Shown here: positions 6,688-12,812 of the stretch, one piece after another
Numbering within the stretch: the first letter of the stretch is position 1
Layout: every line of letters starts with the position of its first letter
NCBI GenBank assembly: GCA_019418605.1
Contig: DYBN01000048.1
Span: 1-12,812, forward strand
Direction: 5' to 3'
DNA: 12,812 bases
From: Sutterella sp.
GTDB taxonomy: Bacteria; Pseudomonadota; Gammaproteobacteria; Burkholderiales; Burkholderiaceae_F
Notes under the pieces: generated by a model
What the model was told of the DNA's origin: nothing
What the model saw: the letters and a program-made list of their open reading frames with translations, nothing else
Databases searched by the model: none
Translations under genes and position numbers: made by a program

Positions 6688-6717
6688 TTGACAAATGCGC
6701 CCTCTGTGCCGAATCAT
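6688..6717 (+). promoter_or_regulatory. Candidate promoter for the gene at 6852
   Basis: A perfect TTGACA (6688-6693) is followed after 18 bases by AATCAT (6712-6717), a 4 of 6 match to the -10 consensus. It lies about 30 bases outside the right TTAA, so it belongs to the original chromosome and was not brought in by the IS. The leader would be about 125 bases. Nothing else is recognised between 6718 and 6840. Confidence 0.4.
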
Positions 6718-6851
6718 TCGCGCATACGAAAAATAGCCGGTGTGACTCTGCCCTCACGTTCTTTGGCTTTTGCCGAGAGGTGCCCTGTTTGTCTGCCGCC
6801 GGTCTTCTTTGAATCTCATTTTTTGACCAACCCGCACAAAAGGAAGAAATC

Positions 6852-7511
6852 ATGCAAGGTGCCGCGCAAGCAGCCGCCACACTGCCTCGCTTTTCGCTAG
6901 ACTTCGCGGCGAATTGCTGGCCTGCGCCAAGGAACCTTGCCGTGAATGAGGTGACGAAAACTCCGATGGAATTGATTGAGAAGCTCAAGGCCGACATTGC
7001 GGCCGAGGGCGGGGACAAGCCTGTCTGCGCCGTCTGGCGCGAGCTCTCGCCCGGCAACTTTTCCATCGTCAACGTCATCGACGCAGCCGAATCGCTGCGG
7101 CGGGTGCGCACGGACGCAAGCGAAATGCTCGACGAGATGAGCGCCGAGCACCTTCTGTCGATTCTCGAGCGCCGTGCGGGGCTTCAGTCCCATTCTCAAA
7201 CGTCAGGCAGCGGCGGTTCGAAAAAGGCAGCTGAAGAGGCCGTTGATGGGGTCTCTGAAAGTGCCTCTGAAAGGTCTCCCGAGCCCGTGCCGGCGTTGGC
7301 GCTTGAAATGCTTCCGCTGTCTTCTCCGGACGGCACGCCGGAACTCTTTGCGTTTGAGCTTGTGGCAGACAGTTTCCCCAGCAAAAAGCGCGCGCCGCGC
7401 AAAGGCCGTAGAAAGGCGGCCGCGGCCGGCCCCGCGCCTTCGCCCGAGGCGTTTGCGCTTGAGGGAGAGCTCTTTACGGGCGTGTGGCCCGCGGGCGGCG
7501 CCAAAAACTAA
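6852..7511 (+). CDS. Unrecognised 219-residue protein with a disordered, basic middle section
   Basis: I do not recognise a family. The start is well supported: AGGAAG at 6841-6846 sits seven bases after its AGGA core from the ATG at 6852. Residues 35-112 look folded and mainly helical (PMELIEKLKADIAA, SMEXL-like stretches such as SEMLDEMSAEHLLSILERR), with a short strand-like VCAVWRELSPGNFSIVNV. Residues 113-205 are rich in Ser, Glu, Pro and Ala and probably disordered, with a strongly basic patch KKRAPRKGRRK (178-188). The C-terminus (AFALEGELFTGVW) is hydrophobic enough to be a short docking motif. There is no signal peptide or membrane helix, so it is probably cytoplasmic. The basic patch could bind nucleic acid, but this is only a guess. 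It runs convergently with lspA and splits the lspA-coaBC neighbourhood. Codon use is GC-rich like its neighbours. Confidence 0.75.
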   Translation: MQGAAQAAATLPRFSLDFAANCWPAPRNLAVNEVTKTPMELIEKLKADIAAEGGDKPVCAVWRELSPGNFSIVNVIDAAESLRRVRTDASEMLDEMSAEHLLSILERRAGLQSHSQTSGSGGSKKAAEEAVDGVSESASERSPEPVPALALEMLPLSSPDGTPELFAFELVADSFPSKKRAPRKGRRKAAAAGPAPSPEAFALEGELFTGVWPAGGAKN

Positions 7512-7577
7512 TCCGTTTGGCTGCCTGCGTCAGGAAAAAATCCCCGAAAGGGTGCGAAAAGCGCCGCACGCAAAAAT

Positions 7578-7600
7578 GGGGCCCGCAAAGGGCCCCGTTT
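7578..7600. terminator. Perfect 7-bp GC hairpin between convergent genes (likely bidirectional terminator)
   Basis: GGGGCCC (7578-7584) pairs perfectly with GGGCCCC (7590-7596) around a GCAAA loop. On the minus strand it is followed by ATTTTTG (7571-7577), a reasonable T tract for ending the ileS-lspA transcript. On the plus strand only GTTT follows, so it is weaker in that direction. Confidence 0.65.
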
Positions 7601-7615
7601 CGCGAGCTTGCGCAA

Positions 7616-7646
7616 CCCCCGTCTTTCGGACAAGGGGGCTTGTTTT
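7616..7646 (+). terminator. Rho-independent terminator for the unknown gene at 6852
   Basis: CCCCC (7616-7620) pairs with GGGGG (7634-7638). An inner GTC/GAC pairing and a small AA bulge lie between, and TTGTTTT (7640-7646) follows on the plus strand. It lies about 100 bases beyond the stop of the gene at 6852-7511. Confidence 0.6.
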
Positions 7647-7658
7647 AGTGCCTGAGAG

Positions 7659-8168
7659 CTACCTGCGCTTGAAAAACTCCAGCACGATCACCCCGAAGGC
7701 GCCCAAGCAGATGCACATGTCGGCCACGTTGAAGGCCGGCCAGTGGTGCGCTGCGAGGTGAAAGTCCAGGAAGTCGACCACGTTGCCGAGAACAACGCGG
7801 TCGATCAAGTTTCCAAGCGCCCCTGCGAGCACCGCCGAGAGAAAGACGGGCAGCCAGAAGTCTCTGCTGTAGGAGTAGAGCATCTTCACGACCACGGCGC
7901 TTACGATGAGCGCAAAGCCCGCAAAGAAGTACACCTGCCAGCCGCCCGCGTCTCCCAGAAAGGAGAAGGCCGCGCCCGTGTTTCGCACGTGGCAGAGGTT
8001 GAAAAAGGGCGTGACCTCGATGCTCGTGCCAAGGGCGATGTTCTGCCGCACCAGCGCCTTGGTGAGCTGATCGAGACCGATCAGCACCAGGGCAAAGAGA
8101 AGAAAGCCGCCGAAGCGCCCGGGAGAAAACTTCCGGGCGGCTTCCTCACGTGTTTTCTGCGGGTTCAT
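7659..8168 (-). CDS. lspA: Lipoprotein signal peptidase (signal peptidase II)
   Basis: This 169-residue inner-membrane aspartyl protease cuts the signal peptide from diacylglyceryl-prolipoproteins just before the lipidated Cys. Four membrane helices are visible, at about 19-38, 73-97, 105-122 and 148-166. Conserved blocks are LDQLTK (32-37), VRNTGAAFSF (61-70), GNLIDR (119-124), VVDFLDFH (130-137) and FNVAD (146-150). The catalytic Asp pair is Asp132 in VVDF and Asp150 in NVAD, by position relative to the Pseudomonas enzyme. The length is typical. The start lies 20 bases after the ileS stop in the same direction, so the two genes form an operon, as is common in proteobacteria. A purine-rich GACGGGA lies upstream as a modest ribosome site. 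Confidence 0.97.
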   Translation of the reverse strand: MNPQKTREEAARKFSPGRFGGFLLFALVLIGLDQLTKALVRQNIALGTSIEVTPFFNLCHVRNTGAAFSFLGDAGGWQVYFFAGFALIVSAVVVKMLYSYSRDFWLPVFLSAVLAGALGNLIDRVVLGNVVDFLDFHLAAHHWPAFNVADMCICLGAFGVIVLEFFKRR

Positions 8169-8188
8169 GCCGTGCGTCCCGTCTCAGC

Positions 8189-11053
8189 TTATGCGAACTT
8201 GCGCTCTTCGCCGAGCGCAAAGAGGTTCGTGCGGCAGCGCGCGCACAGATCCGGATGCTGCGGATCCTCGCCCACGGAGCAGACGTAGTGCCAGCAGCGG
8301 GCGCACTTTTTGTGGGCGCTTGCGTGCGTCGTCACGGAGAACTCCTCGTCGTCGGCGCCTTTCTCAAGGCGCGCGGCCGACGTCATCATGACAAAGCGAA
8401 GTTCCTCGCCCAGGCTTGCAAGGTGGTAGTAGAGCGCACCGCTTGCCCGGATGTCGCACTCGGCCTGCAGGCTTGAGCCCACGAGGCCCTGGCTTCGAAT
8501 GTCTTCGACGGCTTTGAGCACCTGCGCGCGTGCTTCGCGAATGGCCGCCCACTTCTTGAGCAGTTCTTCGGCGCCTTCGACTTCGGGCACCACGTGGTTG
8601 ACCTCGGTAAAGATCGTGCCCGACTCGTTGGGACTGAAGACGGCGAAGGCTTCTTCGGCCGTAAACGAGAGGATCGGCGCCATCAGGCGCAGGTAGCAGG
8701 CCGTGATGTGCCAGAGCGCGGTCTGGGCGCTGCGCCGCGGCAGGCCATCGGCCTGCGTCGTGTAGAGGCGGTCCTTGAGAATGTCAAGGTAGAAGCTGCC
8801 AAGGTCTTCGCTAGCGAAGGTCAAAAGCAGATTCGTGACCATGTGGAACTGGCACGTCTGCTCGTAGCGCAGCACCTGATCCTGCAGCTCGTCGACGCGC
8901 GCAAGAGCCCAGCGGTCGAGCTCGAGCATGTCCTTGACGGGCACCGCATCCTTTTTGATGTCAAAGCCGCTCGTGTTGGCAAGCAAAAAGCGCAGCGTGT
9001 TGCGGATGCGCCGGTAGCTGTCGACCACGCGCTTGATGATGGTGGGCCCGATGCGCAGTTCGCTTGTGTAGTCGGTCGAGGCAACCCAAAGGCGGCAGAT
9101 TTCAGCGCCGTACTTGTCGCAGATTTCCTGCGGGCTCACGGTGTTGCCCTTGGACTTGCTCATCTTCTCGCCGTTTTCATCAACGAGGAACCCGTGCGTG
9201 AGAAGCGCGTCGTACGGAGGCCGGCCGTCGAGCATGGTGCCCGTTAAAAGCGAGGAGTGAAACCACCCGCGGTGCTGGTCGCTGCCTTCAAGATAGAGGT
9301 CGGCGGGCCACCGCTGATCGTCCTTGTGGCTGCCGCGCATGACGGTGTAGTGCGTCACGCCCGAGTCAAACCACACGTCGAGAATGTCGCTTGACTTCTC
9401 GTACTGATCAAGCTCTTCGGGCGCGAGAAACTCTTCGGGCTTGGCAAGCACCCAGGCTTCGACGCCCTGCTTTTCAACGCGGCGCGCAACCTCTTCCATG
9501 ATTTCAAGCGTGCGCGGGTGCAGCTGCTGCGTCGTCTTGTGAATGAAGAAGGGCAGCGGCACGCCCCAGTTTCTCTGGCGCGAAATGCACCAGTCGGGAC
9601 GGTTTTCGATCATCGCGTGCAGGCGGTTGTAGCCCCACTCGGGGAAGAACTTCGTGTGGTCAACCCCCTTGAGGGCGGCTGCGCGAAGGCTCTCGGGCTG
9701 CGAGGGGAGCCCCAGCACGCTCTTGGTGTCTTCGTCGGGCGCATCCATGCGCACGAACCACTGCGCGGTGGCGCGATAGATCAAGGGCGTCTTGTGGCGC
9801 CAGCAGTGCATGTAGCTGTGCGTCATCGTGCTGCAGGCGTAGAGCACGCCGGCCACGCGCATCGCGTCGCAGATCTTGGGCTGCGCCTTCCAGATCATCA
9901 TGCCCCCGAAAAGCGGCAGCCAGTCGGCGTACACGCCGTTGCCCTGCACGGGGTTGATGATCTCGTCGTTGGTCATGCCGTTGGCCTTGCAGCTGTTGAA
10001 GTCGTCCACGCCGTAGGCAGGGGCCGAGTGCACGATGCCGGTGCCCGAGCTGGCGTCGACATAGTCGCCCAGATACACGGGAGAGAAGCGCTTGTAGCCG
10101 GGATCAAGCTCCGAGAGCGGATGGCAGAAGCGCACGTGATCGAAATTGGCGCCCTTGGCGGTGGCAACGATTTTGCCCACGAAGTTGTAGCGCTTGAGGC
10201 ATTCTTCGACCAGGCTCTCGCCGAGGATGAGATAGCGGTCCGTGCAGTCAACAAGCGCGTAGACGAGGTCGGGGTGCATGTTGAGCGCCTGGTTGGCCGG
10301 AATCGTCCAGGGCGTCGTGGTCCAGATGACCGCGTAGCAGGGCTTGTCGATCTTGACGCCCATGAAGTTCTCGACCTTGGGATGGTCCTCTTCGGAGAGC
10401 TTGAAGGCGACGTCGATGGCGTAGCTCTCGGCATCCTTGTATTCAACTTCGGCTTCGGCAAGAGCCGAGCAGCAGTCAAAGCACCAGTTGACGGGCTTTA
10501 GACCGCGGTAGACGTAGCCCTTTTCCACGATCTTGGCAAGCGCGCGGATCTCCTGGGCTTCGTTCATGAAGTTCTTGGTGAGGTAGGGGTTGTTCCAGTC
10601 GGCGATCACCCCGAGGCGCTTGAAGCCCGCCTTCTGGCGCTCGACCTGCTCGTCGGCATAGGCGCGGGCGCGGCGAATCACTTCTTCTTTAGGCAGACCC
10701 TTGCCGAACTTCTTTTCGATCTGAATTTCGATCGGCATGCCGTGGCAGTCCCAGCCGGGCACATAGGGGACGTCGTATCCGGCAAGGAGCTTCGTCTTGT
10801 TGATGATGTCCTTGAGAATCTTGTTGAGGGCATGCCCCATGTGAATGTCGCCGTTGGCGTAGGGAGGGCCGTCGTGCAGCACGAAGCGGCGGGCTCCTTT
10901 ACGGGCCTTGCGGATCACGTGGTAGATGTCCTTCTCTTCCCATTGCTTGATCCATTCGGGCTCACGGCGGGGGAGGTCGCCGCGCATCGGGAAGGAGGTT
11001 TCGGGCAGATTCAGGGGATACTTTGCCGTCTGTGCGGCATCTTTTTTCGGCAT
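8189..11053 (-). CDS. ileS: Isoleucine-tRNA ligase
   Basis: This class Ia synthetase of 954 residues charges tRNA-Ile. The ATP-binding signature PPYANGDIHMGH is at 63-74. A CP1 editing domain includes TTTPWTIPANQAL and GTGIVHSAPAYG (near 338), and the KMSKS loop lies near 627-632. The C-terminal zinc finger has two C-x2-C pairs (both CARC, near 917-920 and 936-939), as in the bacterial type normally sensitive to mupirocin. The frame is open to 11227, but the ATG at 11053 is the start. It follows GGAG at a five-base distance and begins with the family's usual MPKKDAAQTAKYPLNLP-type N-terminus, whereas the extra 58 upstream residues have no family character. lspA follows after 20 bases. Large ORFs on the opposite strand inside this gene are shadows of its codon bias. 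Confidence 0.98.
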   Translation of the reverse strand: MPKKDAAQTAKYPLNLPETSFPMRGDLPRREPEWIKQWEEKDIYHVIRKARKGARRFVLHDGPPYANGDIHMGHALNKILKDIINKTKLLAGYDVPYVPGWDCHGMPIEIQIEKKFGKGLPKEEVIRRARAYADEQVERQKAGFKRLGVIADWNNPYLTKNFMNEAQEIRALAKIVEKGYVYRGLKPVNWCFDCCSALAEAEVEYKDAESYAIDVAFKLSEEDHPKVENFMGVKIDKPCYAVIWTTTPWTIPANQALNMHPDLVYALVDCTDRYLILGESLVEECLKRYNFVGKIVATAKGANFDHVRFCHPLSELDPGYKRFSPVYLGDYVDASSGTGIVHSAPAYGVDDFNSCKANGMTNDEIINPVQGNGVYADWLPLFGGMMIWKAQPKICDAMRVAGVLYACSTMTHSYMHCWRHKTPLIYRATAQWFVRMDAPDEDTKSVLGLPSQPESLRAAALKGVDHTKFFPEWGYNRLHAMIENRPDWCISRQRNWGVPLPFFIHKTTQQLHPRTLEIMEEVARRVEKQGVEAWVLAKPEEFLAPEELDQYEKSSDILDVWFDSGVTHYTVMRGSHKDDQRWPADLYLEGSDQHRGWFHSSLLTGTMLDGRPPYDALLTHGFLVDENGEKMSKSKGNTVSPQEICDKYGAEICRLWVASTDYTSELRIGPTIIKRVVDSYRRIRNTLRFLLANTSGFDIKKDAVPVKDMLELDRWALARVDELQDQVLRYEQTCQFHMVTNLLLTFASEDLGSFYLDILKDRLYTTQADGLPRRSAQTALWHITACYLRLMAPILSFTAEEAFAVFSPNESGTIFTEVNHVVPEVEGAEELLKKWAAIREARAQVLKAVEDIRSQGLVGSSLQAECDIRASGALYYHLASLGEELRFVMMTSAARLEKGADDEEFSVTTHASAHKKCARCWHYVCSVGEDPQHPDLCARCRTNLFALGEERKFA

Positions 11054-11131
11054 ATGGTCTCCAGGCCCCCTCGGGCTCTTCTGAAGTGTGATGTTTCTGA
11101 GAAAAAGGCTTGATGAAGCGTGCACGGCCGC

Positions 11132-11193
11132 ACTCGAGGGGCCGGACGCGAATCGAGCCCTCGAGTTTACAACGCGTGCGGACTTCTTGTCAC
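11132..11193 (-). promoter_or_regulatory. Candidate ileS-lspA promoter with a 9-bp inverted repeat at the predicted start site
   Basis: On the minus strand, GTGACA (11188-11193, 5 of 6 to the -35 consensus) and TGTAAA (11166-11171, 4 of 6 to the -10) are separated by 16 bases. This puts transcription start near 11159 and gives a leader of about 105 bases. A perfect 9-bp inverted repeat, ACTCGAGGG (11132-11140) with CCCTCGAGT (11158-11166), spans the predicted start and first bases of the transcript. It could be an operator or a leader hairpin. No T-box features were seen. Confidence 0.4.
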
Positions 11194-11243
11194 GAGGCGC
11201 GCGACTGTGCGGCTGCCGCCGGTGCACTTGGACAAGCGCACCT

Positions 11244-11525
11244 TCAAAATCGACGCAGCCGCATGCGGCCTTGCATAACCGCCTCGGCCGGGAGTCTGCC
11301 GGAAGGTTGGTCAGCGCCCTGAGCTACGCCCAGAGGTAGACGTGGGTGCCGCCGCCTCACGGATAACGTAAAGGTGTAGACCGGCTTGCAGGAATCAAGG
11401 CTGAGGTAAATTTGCGAGAGGCGGGCTCCCTTGAGGTTGAGCTTTAGCCGATCCGAAACTACCTCCAGCTTCTCGGTCTGACATATGTTTATGCCTTCGG
11501 GAAAGAGAGAGACGCTCCTCGACAT
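11244..11525 (-). CDS. Doubtful small ORF, 93 residues, unrecognised
   Basis: An ATG at 11525 opens 93 codons ending in TGA at 11244-11246. AAGG lies about 10 bases upstream, a poor ribosome site. The first 58 residues look protein-like, with alternating hydrophobic residues (KLEVVSDRLKLNLKG, SQIYLSLDS, VYTFTLSVRR). The rest (RRRHPRLPLGVAQGADQP and on) is Arg- and Pro-rich and looks like read-through of GC-rich non-coding sequence. It could be a truncated gene whose original 3' end is lost, or chance. It runs in the ileS direction, with about 190 bases between its stop and the ileS start. No function can be proposed. Confidence 0.25.
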   Translation of the reverse strand: MSRSVSLFPEGINICQTEKLEVVSDRLKLNLKGARLSQIYLSLDSCKPVYTFTLSVRRRHPRLPLGVAQGADQPSGRLPAEAVMQGRMRLRRF

Positions 11526-11818
11526 GACTGCTTTGCCTTATCATCTCTTCGAGTTAACAATGCATGCAGTGCCAGAGATATTTGAAGGTGGTTGATTGAT
11601 GAAATCAAAAGTCAACCGAAATAGACTGAGAATTTTATTTCGAGGAAAAGACGGCCGAATCTACAGAAACGGCAGATGAGAGCATCATGAAGTTATAGTT
11701 AAACTGATAAGGCATCTTCAGAAAATAAAAGTTTATTGCCGAGAAAGGCCGTTTTGAGTGAGCAGGGAGACCGACCAATCTGATAGCGCACTCTGACGCA
11801 CAGGAAAAAGTAAAGACC
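11526..11818. other. AT-richer non-coding stretch upstream of the membrane protein gene
   Basis: No gene is supported. Base composition drops visibly toward A+T from about 11540 onward. One compound hairpin is present: GGTTGA (11590-11595) and TTGAT (11596-11600) pair with ATCAA (11604-11608) and TCAACC (11612-11617), with a three-base bulge. No promoter with two good boxes could be assigned to the gene at 11819. Confidence 0.4.
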
Positions 11819-12679
11819 ATGTCCGCTGTAAATGAGCACTCTGCCGCATCTCCTGATTCTGATCGACTGTCCAAGTTGCGAAAAGAATTGGAATCTATTC
11901 ACGGAACGGAAGGCACGAAGGATTCGGCTGGAGCCATTGCACATGATGCCGAGTCAACGGACAATGCCAATGCTGAAACGAGCATGGCAAAGCCGCGGTT
12001 CGGCGGTTTAAACCGGGAAAAGAGAAAAGGCGGCAAAATTTCGAGGCCGCCTCTTAAAACTGGAATAATCGTTCTGTTGCTTGCTGCTTTAATTATATTT
12101 TTAGGAATGCCTGACAAAGAGGACAAGAGAAGCAGCTCGCCTGGCGATGCAAATCAACAAACTGAAATTGTTGCTCAATTGCCTAACGCCGCAACACTTT
12201 CAAAATCTTTTGAAACAAAGGAAAAGATTAACAATTCGCAGACGTTTGCCGGTCACGCCTTGCGTGAAGCCAAGAGCGGCGATGGGCAGGAGAAAGTTTA
12301 TTTATACAAAGACTGGGTTTGTTTCAACTGCTTTGATTTTGGTGATAAAAACCCAGAAGTACTTTACCTTTATAAACTTTCAGAGTCGCAACAGCAAAGC
12401 CGGACAATGCTGTCAGACGGCAAAGTGGATGGATGGGTGATGATTGTCGCCCGCAGAGGATTTTCTCTGCCAGAAACAGAGTTGAAGACGGTTCTTCAAA
12501 ATTATGAAATAGACTGTCGTTCAAGACGGATGCGATTAGTCTACGCATACGGCTATGACGACTATTTTCTCAATAACACACCGGTGGCCTCAGCTCAAGG
12601 CGAACGGGTTTGGGTTACTCCTAATAAATTTGACTACCAGGGTGTTTTATTTGAAAATGCTTGCCGATATCTTAAGTAA
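11819..12679 (+). CDS. Single-pass membrane protein with a C-terminal domain resembling surface-adhesin E
   Basis: The protein has 286 residues. Residues 1-78 are hydrophilic, probably cytoplasmic and largely disordered. A basic stretch (REKRKGGKISRPPLK, 66-80) precedes one membrane helix at 81-96, giving an N-in, C-out type II topology. A linker follows to about 155, then a domain at 158-286. That domain begins VYLYKDW, contains VKVDGW-like WVMIVARR, and ends with EIDCRSRRMRLVYAYGYDD and FENACRYLK. This pattern (Tyr-x-Asp strand, I-D-C, R-x-R-L, a Trp near W265 and a final A-C) resembles the Adhesin_E domain. The Cys233-Cys282 pair could be a disulphide, and Cys168 and Cys171 form a C-x2-C. 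AGGA at 11802-11805 is farther from the ATG than ideal. Codons are clearly AT-richer than in the neighbouring genes, suggesting transfer. The family assignment is tentative; the gene call is firm. Confidence 0.75.
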   Translation: MSAVNEHSAASPDSDRLSKLRKELESIHGTEGTKDSAGAIAHDAESTDNANAETSMAKPRFGGLNREKRKGGKISRPPLKTGIIVLLLAALIIFLGMPDKEDKRSSSPGDANQQTEIVAQLPNAATLSKSFETKEKINNSQTFAGHALREAKSGDGQEKVYLYKDWVCFNCFDFGDKNPEVLYLYKLSESQQQSRTMLSDGKVDGWVMIVARRGFSLPETELKTVLQNYEIDCRSRRMRLVYAYGYDDYFLNNTPVASAQGERVWVTPNKFDYQGVLFENACRYLK

Positions 12680-12812
12680 TAAAGAAGCAAACTTTTTTCG
12701 TCTGGAAGCTGGGAAAATACAGCCGCCAATCATAAAGGGAAAGGTGGCGTGCTCCTCAAGGCTCAGGGCTTGGCCGATCACCCGAAGACGACAAAAAGAT
12801 TTATGAACAACG
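12680..12812. other. Right edge: no supported gene
   Basis: This is an AT-rich stretch after the membrane protein gene. An ATG at 12804 close to the edge could begin a downstream gene, but it has no ribosome site and only three codons are visible. No convincing terminator was found. Confidence 0.3.

Noticed and set aside
9518..10501. A 327-codon open frame on the plus strand inside ileS
   Set aside because: It lies wholly antisense to a clear synthetase and arises from the GC-rich third positions; its translation has no recognisable domain and no ribosome site.
11054..11227. 58-residue N-terminal extension of IleRS
   Set aside because: The ATG at 11053 has a good GGAG site and a family-typical start; the extension overlaps the candidate promoter and lacks conserved character.
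11318..11327. GTAGCTCAGG on the minus strand, like a tRNA D-arm
   Set aside because: No T-arm sequence, acceptor pairing or anticodon stem is found at the right distances, so neither a tRNA nor a clear tRNA fragment is supported.

Overview
The window looks like chromosomal DNA of a GC-rich betaproteobacterium, most likely Burkholderiales, and a gut-associated Sutterella/Parasutterella-like lineage would fit. This rests on the gene content (EtfA, the ileS-lspA-coaBC-dut set, a zinc-type bacterial IleRS) and on strong GC bias at third codon positions. The taxon is an inference from style and synteny, not a database match.

Layout. (1) 1-2766, plus strand: the C-terminal part of the electron-transfer flavoprotein alpha subunit, then a two-gene unit of a pyridoxal/pyridoxamine kinase and an NCS2 (AzgA-type) purine permease. 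(2) 2803-5040, minus strand: a compact operon read right to left, coaBC (CoA biosynthesis), a small two-helix membrane protein of unknown function, and dut, ending in a clear intrinsic terminator at 2803-2848. (3) 5185-6658: a complete IS5-family insertion sequence of 1,466 bp with imperfect terminal inverted repeats and a TTAA target duplication. Its transposase reading frame is broken just before the third catalytic residue. A 15-bp inverted repeat encloses its promoter -10 box and ends directly at the start codon. (4) 6852-7511, plus strand: an unrecognised 219-residue protein with a strong ribosome binding site, followed by two hairpin terminators. (5) 7659-11053, minus strand: lspA and ileS. 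(6) 11244-12812: a doubtful small ORF, an AT-richer non-coding stretch and a single-pass membrane protein with a C-terminal domain resembling surface-adhesin E.

In many betaproteobacteria ileS, lspA, coaBC and dut form one co-directional block. Here the same genes keep their order and strand, but the block is split between lspA and coaBC by the unknown plus-strand gene and the IS. ileS is also not preceded by ribF within the window. The core genes serve housekeeping roles: isoleucyl-tRNA charging, lipoprotein maturation, CoA synthesis and dUTP removal. The accessory interest lies in the unknown gene, the IS and its self-insulating 5' structure, the small membrane protein inside the coaBC-dut operon, and the AT-rich membrane protein near the right edge. 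I see no CRISPR array, no tRNA or rRNA gene, and no recognisable defence or secondary-metabolite system.
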